Shown one piece after another: positions 33,640 to 38,295 of a stretch of 38,295 nucleotides of DNA. Source of the stretch: Candidatus Latescibacterota bacterium (GTDB lineage: Bacteria > Latescibacterota > UBA2968); assembly GCA_021295695.1 (NCBI GenBank), contig JAGWBW010000003.1, forward strand, positions 1-38,295, in the 5' to 3' direction. The notes beneath the pieces are model-generated. The model did not search any database, was not told where the DNA came from, and saw nothing but the letters and a program-made list of their open reading frames with translations. Numbering within the stretch: the stretch's first letter is position 1; each line of letters opens with the position of its first letter. The position numbers were made by a program, and so were the translations under genes.

Positions 33640-34557
33640 TCACACCTCGACAGGTCTCGTAATATCTACGCCGGGCAGCATTTTTTGCAAGAGTGATTTC
33701 AAATGGCCAGCAGTGGTTGGGTCGATATTTGTGCCGGGATGGCGCACGTAGCTGCTGGCGATCAGGCCGCGCAGGCGGAAGATCTCTTTGCGGAGGGCCA
33801 CCCCCGGCTGCTGTTCGTACACGATGAGCGGCAGGTATCGGTGATAGATCTCGTGTACGGTGTCAAAGTCTTTATTTTGAGCACTCCGGACCAGGGCGAG
33901 CAGAACTTCGGGAAAAGCAAAGCCAGTCATAAAACCGTGTGCGCCGCGGGCCAGATCAAAGGCGCCGTAGAGAGCGCCGAGGCCGGTGAGGATAGTGACC
34001 GCACGATCTCCAATACCGTTCAAGAGGGCGGTAATCCTGGGTGGGGTAGGCACGGCCTCTTCTTTGATGCAGGCGACGAGCGGAATTTCGCGGATGAGGC
34101 GCAGGATGAGGGGGACGGACATGTGGACCTGGGTAGAGGCAGGGTGGTCCTGTACGACGATGGGAATGGAGATGCCTGCGGCCACCTGCTGGAAAAATTC
34201 GAAGATGCGGTCTTCGTTGGGCACGGATTCGCGCGAGGGGGTGACCATCACACCGGCAGCGCCGAGAGATTCGGCCACCCGGCTGAGTTCAAGGGTCGCC
34301 CGTGTGCCGCTGTAGCTCGTGCCCACGATAACGGGGATGCGCCCGCCAGCACCCACAGCGGTTTTAATAAGCTGTTCTCGTTCGGCATCCAGCATTCGGT
34401 TAGATTCACCGAGTACGCCAATGATGGTAACACCATCTACGCCGACGTCGGCCATAAAGCGTACCGTTCGATCAAAGGATTCCAGATCGAGGTTGCCATG
34501 GTCATCGAATGGAGTGACGAGGATGGGAAAGACGCCTTTAAAGGTTACGGATGCCAT
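33640..34557 (-). CDS. DapA/NAL family lyase (sugar-acid aldolase candidate)
   Basis: 305 residues, (beta/alpha)8 fold. Lys165 in CIKEEA is the Schiff-base lysine. In place of the usual Tyr the motif reads VVQDHPAS (Gln136-Asp137), and GTTGES becomes GVLGES, so this is not dihydrodipicolinate synthase. With an enolase-superfamily dehydratase next door, a 2-keto-3-deoxy-sugar-acid aldolase or dehydratase is the natural guess. ATG at 34557; a TTG one codon earlier is better spaced from GAGG (9 against 12 bases), so the true start is uncertain by one residue. It begins 17 bases after the hicA stop, so it may be co-transcribed with the toxin-antitoxin genes or have a promoter inside them. Confidence 0.88.
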   Translation of the reverse strand: MASVTFKGVFPILVTPFDDHGNLDLESFDRTVRFMADVGVDGVTIIGVLGESNRMLDAEREQLIKTAVGAGGRIPVIVGTSYSGTRATLELSRVAESLGAAGVMVTPSRESVPNEDRIFEFFQQVAAGISIPIVVQDHPASTQVHMSVPLILRLIREIPLVACIKEEAVPTPPRITALLNGIGDRAVTILTGLGALYGAFDLARGAHGFMTGFAFPEVLLALVRSAQNKDFDTVHEIYHRYLPLIVYEQQPGVALRKEIFRLRGLIASSYVRHPGTNIDPTTAGHLKSLLQKMLPGVDITRPVEV

Positions 34558-34574
34558 CAATTTGAAATACCTCT

Positions 34575-34799
34575 CTACATCAATTCTCGAAATTTCTTTT
34601 CATTAATTCCCGCCTGCCGCAGCATTTCATAAAATAGCCACCGCGGAATATCTCGTCCATGTTTGTGGCTAATGCGAACACGCAAAATCGTTCCGTTTAC
34701 GAGCACTTTGCGCCAAGTCTCGTGTTTCCGAGATCGAATTTTTGCGAATCCCAAAACGCGCAACACTTTGCGAAACTGATCAAACCTGTACACGGCCAT
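34575..34799 (-). CDS. hicA: HicA-family toxin (type II toxin-antitoxin)
   Basis: 74 residues matching the HicA mRNA-interferase fold: KVLRVLGFAKIRSRKHETWRK at the start (His in the SRKHETW segment corresponds to the catalytic His of the usual GSHH motif), then RVRISHKHGRDIPRWLFYEMLRQAGINEKKFREL. It binds a dsRBD-like fold and cleaves mRNA; paired with the HicB-like antitoxin just upstream. The ATG at 34799 lies inside the end of hicB (20-base overlap); a TTG at 34811 is an alternative. The gene order is antitoxin first, toxin second, the reverse of E. coli hicAB but common elsewhere. The Gly-Ser before the His is replaced by Arg-Lys, so activity is uncertain. Confidence 0.85.
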   Translation of the reverse strand: MAVYRFDQFRKVLRVLGFAKIRSRKHETWRKVLVNGTILRVRISHKHGRDIPRWLFYEMLRQAGINEKKFRELM

Positions 34800-35115
34800 G
34801 GTGAATTTCAATTAGCATGCGAATATCCCAGACATCTTTACACGCAGCAATCGCCTGGATATAAGGCAAATGATGGGCGCGATTGGGACTATTTTGATAA
34901 ATTTCTAAGTCCTCCAAATATTCCTTAGCATAATCCTGCATGGCTTCCAGCATATCTTCCAGTGCTTCATCGGGCGTTGCCATTTCAGTCACCAAATCCA
35001 ATTCAGGACAGAAAGCGCATACCATCGCGTCATCTCGAGCGAGAATTATTGTCAATCGTTTTTCAAAAAATGAAATTTTCGGTGGCAGAAGCGATTGTTC
35101 ATTGTGCATTTGCAT
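34780..35115 (-). CDS. hicB: HicB-like antitoxin
   Basis: 111 residues. RNase-H-like HicB core: LTIILARDDAMVCAFCPELDLVTEMATPDEALEDMLEAM, the standard pattern of two strands, a CPELD-type loop, then TxxEAlxnl helix. The C-terminal 50 residues (DYAKEYLEDLEIY, HLPYIQAIAAC, WDIRMLIEIHHG) do not show the usual HTH or ribbon-helix-helix, so DNA binding is not evident. It should neutralise HicA by covering its active site. Strong GGAG 6 bases before the ATG. Starts 9 bases after the TauD-type gene and overlaps hicA, placing the pair inside a run of metabolic genes. Confidence 0.8.
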   Translation of the reverse strand: MQMHNEQSLLPPKISFFEKRLTIILARDDAMVCAFCPELDLVTEMATPDEALEDMLEAMQDYAKEYLEDLEIYQNSPNRAHHLPYIQAIAACKDVWDIRMLIEIHHGRVQV

Positions 35116-35124
35116 AAGCTACTC

Positions 35125-35973
35125 CTAATTTAGCGGCACACCCTCAACCGTAATGCGGTGCATGAGGCGTCGCTGTCCCTGGTAATCATTGAGAGCGCAA
35201 TGCCATGTAGCGCGGTTATCCCATATAGCGAGGGCATCTTCTTCCCAGCGGATGCGACATGTAAAATCCGGGTGGGAAGCGTGTTGGTATAAATACTGAA
35301 GTAGAGGTTGGGATTCTTCTTTTGTCCATCCCTCAATTTGAACGGTGAATATGGGATTTACGTAAAGTGCTTTGCGATCTGTAATGGGATGCCTTATGAT
35401 CATGGGATGAATAGCGTCCTGCGTGGCGAATTCGGGATTGCCAATGCGACCGCTTTGGTCGGGCTTTCTGCCGTTCATTGCTCCAAAAACATGTCGGCTG
35501 GAGTGCAGGGCATTTAAGTTTTCAAGCGTTTTCCGCAACCCCGGAGAGAGGGTTTCGTAAGCTCTGTACATACTGGCAAACATCGTATCGCCACCAAACT
35601 CGGGAACTTCTCGTGCGTAGAGAATCGAGCCGAGTGCGGGAATGGTATCGTAAGAATGATCGGCATGCCAGTTGCGACCAATATTGGTTTCTTGATCGGG
35701 TTCTTTTCGCACTTCGGCAATGAGGGGATTTTCCGCTACGCCCGTAAAAAATCGGTTGACATTGATATCTCCCCAGCGTCGGGCAAATGCGATGTGTTGT
35801 TCCTGCGTGAGGGATTGATTGCGAAAGAGAATCACGCTATAATCCGCAAAGGCCCGATAGATCTCAGCGAATTGTTCATCGTCGAGACCCGATGCAATGT
35901 CAACGTCCCCAATTTCAGCGCCGATTGCCCCAGATAGAGGCCTCACGTCAATGGTGTGGTATGGTGAGTCCAT
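35125..35973 (-). CDS. TauD/TfdA family Fe(II)/2-oxoglutarate dioxygenase
   Basis: 282 residues. Iron ligands His103 and Asp105 in NWHADHSYD, distal His258 in WDNRATWHCAL, and Arg273 (LMHRITVEG) for the 2-oxoglutarate carboxylate; the N-terminal ILFRNQSLTQEQHIAFARRWGD (48-69) is typical. It hydroxylates and often thereby cleaves small acids such as taurine, 2,4-D or other sulfonates and ethers. Which one is unknown; a TauD label would be too specific. AAAGGAAA lies 6 bases before the ATG. A 20-codon ORF ends two bases before it, and hicB follows by 9 bases. Confidence 0.9.
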   Translation of the reverse strand: MDSPYHTIDVRPLSGAIGAEIGDVDIASGLDDEQFAEIYRAFADYSVILFRNQSLTQEQHIAFARRWGDINVNRFFTGVAENPLIAEVRKEPDQETNIGRNWHADHSYDTIPALGSILYAREVPEFGGDTMFASMYRAYETLSPGLRKTLENLNALHSSRHVFGAMNGRKPDQSGRIGNPEFATQDAIHPMIIRHPITDRKALYVNPIFTVQIEGWTKEESQPLLQYLYQHASHPDFTCRIRWEEDALAIWDNRATWHCALNDYQGQRRLMHRITVEGVPLN

Positions 35974-35975
35974 AA

Positions 35976-36038
35976 TTATTTCCTTTCTCGATTATTCCAT
36001 GCAAAGGGCACCGCTTGTTCTGAAGTTTTAAATCCCAT
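35976..36038 (-). CDS. 20-codon ORF between purM and the dioxygenase gene
   Basis: ATG at 36038, TAA at 35978-35976. GGAAAGGA is placed 1-2 bases before the ATG (AAGGAAAGGAT ATG), and the stop is 2 bases before the dioxygenase ATG, whose own ribosome site lies inside the last codons. The peptide is MGFKTSEQAVPFAWNNRERK. It could be a leader peptide coupling translation, or the preserved first codons of a lost gene. No rare-codon or single-amino-acid run marks it as an attenuator. Confidence 0.4.
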   Translation of the reverse strand: MGFKTSEQAVPFAWNNRERK

Positions 36039-36049
36039 ATCCTTTCCTT

Positions 36050-37093
36050 TCACCACCGGACTCTTCCCGTGAGCACAACGTCTCTCTCGCCCTTGACAAT
36101 ACGCCCGATTGGATACGCATGGCATCCCGCACTTTGCAAGTGATCCTTAATCCGCGCCACAGCATTTTGGGCACAGACAAGGGTCATCCCCACCCCCATA
36201 TTAAATGTTCTCAACATATCGTCTTCCGGAACCAAACCCTCTGCTCGAATCGTTTTGAAGATGGGGAGAACCTGGAGCAGTGCGAGATCAATCACAGCCT
36301 GACAGGTATCGGGAAGAATGCGGGATAAATTATCCTGAATACCGCCACCCGTAATATGTGCCATCCCCTTCAATCCCTCGTCCTTAAACAGACCCTTCAG
36401 AGGCTGATAATAACACTGGTGTGGACGCAAAATCACATCGAGAAAAGACATCCCTTGAATATCCCTATCTTTCAACTCAGGCTTATTCTTTAACAATGCC
36501 CTGACAAGCGTATAACCATTGGTATGCAGTCCATTGGATGCAAGCGCGAGAACCGCGTCCCCCTCCTCAATTGAAGAACCATCAATAATATTGTCCTTAT
36601 CCACAACCCCAATAGCCGAAGCACTTAAAATATACACCCCATCTTCGACAACCCCTGGCTGAACAGACGTTTCCCCACCCGTCAAAGCACATCCCTGTGC
36701 CTCGCAAGCATCGGCAATTCCACCAACGAGCGCTTTGACAACTGGGGGATCGAGTTTGCCGCAAACAATACAATCTTGCACATAAAAAGGATCCGCACCC
36801 ATAACAATAATATCGTTGATCAAATGATTGACCAGATCATAGGCAATAGACGTCACGCTTTCGTGTTCAAACGCCAACTTTTGCTTTGAACCAGGCTCCT
36901 CGGTTTTTAACACGAGAATGGGATGATCATAATCCTCAAAACGACCATCGACCAGACTGCCAAAAGCCCCCAATTTATTGAGCACCCTCGAATCCCCGCG
37001 CCCGATATTTGAAGCCATATCTCTTTTAACAGCATCTGTTTCATCAATATTGACGCCACTTTTTGAATAAGACAAAGACTCATCGTTTTGCAC
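36050..37093 (-). CDS. purM: Phosphoribosylformylglycinamidine cyclo-ligase (AIR synthetase)
   Basis: 347 residues, the normal PurM length. It converts FGAM + ATP to AIR, ADP and phosphate in de novo purine synthesis. Visible: SYSKSGVNIDETDAVK at the start, FGSLVDG, the FAFEHESVTSIAYDLVNHLINDIIVMGADP region, GCALTGGETSVQPG, SNGLHTNGYTLVR, AHITGGGIQDNLSRILP and FNMGVGM, all hallmark motifs. I choose GTG 37093: GGGAGG lies 5 bases upstream and the length fits. A start at the ATG 37189 would add 32 residues and overlap cinA. 23 bases after cinA; probably co-transcribed with it. Cytoplasmic. Confidence 0.95.
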   Translation of the reverse strand: MQNDESLSYSKSGVNIDETDAVKRDMASNIGRGDSRVLNKLGAFGSLVDGRFEDYDHPILVLKTEEPGSKQKLAFEHESVTSIAYDLVNHLINDIIVMGADPFYVQDCIVCGKLDPPVVKALVGGIADACEAQGCALTGGETSVQPGVVEDGVYILSASAIGVVDKDNIIDGSSIEEGDAVLALASNGLHTNGYTLVRALLKNKPELKDRDIQGMSFLDVILRPHQCYYQPLKGLFKDEGLKGMAHITGGGIQDNLSRILPDTCQAVIDLALLQVLPIFKTIRAEGLVPEDDMLRTFNMGVGMTLVCAQNAVARIKDHLQSAGCHAYPIGRIVKGERDVVLTGRVRW

Positions 37094-37116
37094 TACTGCC
37101 TCCCATTTGTTCAAAT

Positions 37117-38295
37117 TTAATCTGCTGGCGAAGCCAACTTGCCCAACACCGCCCGGCGCACCAGATCCAAACCCTGAATCAATAACCATCGGCGGATGTG
37201 ATCTGAATCCTGAAAGCGGCGGCTTTCAATACATATTCGCGCTTGCGGATCAGATCCATACACAGCCATAAACGTCGCGCCGCTTTCATACGGGCCAACC
37301 ATTGCCAGCCCCACGCCGCCTTCTGGTGCAACCGCCCGGGCCATCGATTCAGTCAAAGCGCGAGGATCATCCTTTCCATCCATATTAGCCTCCCCTTGCG
37401 CGGCCACCACATCACCCGCGCCATTCTCCTCGAACTCTCGCACGATTTGGCCGTCTGTCAGCGTATCTACGACCCCAATTGTCAGCCCTTCTCCTCGCAA
37501 CAAATTACCCACAACCTCAGCCACAGTCTCTTTCCCCGTACCGTAAATCGCAACGCCCAACCGATTCCTGAGCTCTGCTTCCATCGGCGCGATCAACGCA
37601 TCGGCCTCTTCCTCTGTATCCGCTTTCGCCGCCACGCGCACATCGGTCTGCCCAGCATGCGCCGCCAATCCCACCGTTGGATTGCTCTCAGTCATCAGAT
37701 CCCCAATTGTGCGATCAATATTGCTCTCACCCACCGCACATGTTCGCAACACGCGCACCTTTGTAATTTTGCTCCCGCCCATGCGGTCGATCAAAATTGG
37801 AATCACGACCTTGTGCAACATATAATCCAATTCTCTCGGCACACCCGGAAGCGAAATCACACAGCCGCGCCCTTTAGCATCTTCACTCAAGAAACAAGGC
37901 GCCGTACCCATGGGATTTTCCAGAGGCATTGCGCCTTCGGGAATATACGCCTGTCGTTTGTTATTATCTGCCATCTCACGACCAAAATTGCGAAACCGCG
38001 ACGCAATCTGCTTTTCCAATACCCTACTGTAAACGAGCCTGCGTCCCGTTGCACGCGCCACACATAGCCGCGTCATATCATCCACTGTAGGACCAATGCC
38101 TCCCGATGTCAAAATCACATCTGACCGATCCAACGCGATATCCAAAACACCGACAATCCGATCTTCATTGTCTCCCACAGTAGTTTTATACAACAAATCC
38201 ATTCCAATATCGCGCAGCGCTTTGGCAAACATCGTGGCATTGGTATCTACAATTTCGCCCAACAACAATTCCGTTCCTATCATCACAATCTCAGC
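37117..38295 (-). CDS. cinA: CinA family protein, N terminus beyond window; C-terminal amidohydrolase site degenerate
   Basis: 392 residues are visible; the frame stays open past the right edge, where AEIVMIGTELLLGE shows that only a few residues are missing. The N-terminal COG1058 (MoCF-biosynthesis-like, ADP-ribose pyrophosphatase) domain has LTSGGIGPTVDDMT and the IPEGAMPLENPMGTAP and LPGVPRELDYM motifs. The C-terminal PncC-like domain (NMN deamidase) begins ETVAEVVGNLLRGEGLTI as usual. But the catalytic AESCTGG reads VVDTLTDGQ, so Ser is Thr and the Cys and one Gly are lost; the TGIAGPGGG region is also changed and shortened. The first half is likely active in nucleotide metabolism; the second may be dead or specialised. 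Followed by purM. Confidence 0.88.
   Translation of the reverse strand, partial: AEIVMIGTELLLGEIVDTNATMFAKALRDIGMDLLYKTTVGDNEDRIVGVLDIALDRSDVILTSGGIGPTVDDMTRLCVARATGRRLVYSRVLEKQIASRFRNFGREMADNNKRQAYIPEGAMPLENPMGTAPCFLSEDAKGRGCVISLPGVPRELDYMLHKVVIPILIDRMGGSKITKVRVLRTCAVGESNIDRTIGDLMTESNPTVGLAAHAGQTDVRVAAKADTEEEADALIAPMEAELRNRLGVAIYGTGKETVAEVVGNLLRGEGLTIGVVDTLTDGQIVREFEENGAGDVVAAQGEANMDGKDDPRALTESMARAVAPEGGVGLAMVGPYESGATFMAVYGSDPQARICIESRRFQDSDHIRRWLLIQGLDLVRRAVLGKLASPAD

Noticed and set aside
33703-34632. A 309-codon plus-strand frame opposite the DapA-family gene
   Set aside because: Shadow of a gene with full catalytic motifs; composition is typical of reverse-strand readings and no ribosome site is present.
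34575-34811. Reading the hicA/hicB pair as a novel antiphage system
   Set aside because: No other defence gene is nearby, and both proteins fit the ordinary HicA/HicB families.
37094-37189. Longer purM start at ATG 37189
   Set aside because: It overlaps cinA by 73 bases and adds 32 residues that are not PurM-like; GTG 37093 has GGGAGG at the right distance and gives the family length.
1-38295. tRNA, rRNA, CRISPR array, transposase or phage genes
   Set aside because: I looked for cloverleaf ends, regularly spaced direct repeats and transposase motifs on both strands and saw none; the search was by eye and cannot exclude a weak case.

Overview
The window comes from a Gram-negative bacterium with an outer membrane: it carries a TonB-dependent receptor, a LolA/LolB-like lipoprotein-sorting protein, an RND exporter and a sigma-54 promoter. 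The gene mix (many stand-alone catabolic enzymes, Fe/2OG dioxygenases, sulfatase, Gfo/Idh oxidoreductases, enolase-superfamily and DapA-family enzymes, large FtsX-type permeases) resembles uncultured FCB-type or Poribacteria/Latescibacterota-type genomes. That affiliation is an inference from style only; no rRNA or marker tree is available here. No tRNA, rRNA, CRISPR array, transposase or phage gene was seen, and no stretch longer than 300 bases lacks a gene.

Layout. (1) 1-5193, minus strand: a four-gene cassette of MpaB-type oxygenase, FAD amine-oxidase-like protein, MMPL/RND exporter and outer-membrane lipoprotein-sorting protein (cut by the window edge). It looks like a lipid or isoprenoid oxidation-and-export unit. 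(2) 5332-9509, minus: tandem M19 dipeptidases, a sulfatase and an EVE-domain protein in one tight operon, preceded by a one-gene unit for a small membrane protein with its own promoter and terminator. (3) 10078-12585: an adenosine-deaminase-like hydrolase converging on an AAA/DUF4143 ATPase. (4) 12842-17471, plus: an FtsX/MacB-like permease under a near-perfect sigma-54 promoter with upstream dyads, then a PhyH dioxygenase and a secreted purple-acid-phosphatase-like enzyme. (5) 17468-23118: a divergent pair (Gfo/Idh oxidoreductase; D-threonine-aldolase-like enzyme), the latter followed by an exported beta-helix protein and a creatininase-family hydrolase. (6) 23180-24880: two damaged GT4 glycosyltransferase genes on opposite strands. 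(7) 24921-30168, plus: TonB receptor, DapA-family lyase and glutamate-decarboxylase-like enzyme. (8) 30225-38295, minus: cinA (partial), purM, a tiny ORF, a TauD dioxygenase, hicB/hicA, then DapA-family lyase, enolase-superfamily enzyme, unknown protein and SAF-domain oxidoreductase.

How it fits together. Regions 2, 5, 7 and 8 look like scavenging pathways for small organic acids, amino-acid derivatives and sugar acids. Region 8 has the classic dehydratase, aldolase and dehydrogenase trio of a sugar-acid route, with an unrecognised 252-residue protein translated between them. Both DapA-family enzymes keep the Schiff-base lysine but lack the usual tyrosine, so neither is likely to be a true dihydrodipicolinate synthase. 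The best candidates for something new are the MpaB-FAD-RND-Lol cassette, the sigma-54-controlled orphan permease and the unknown protein at 31629-32387.
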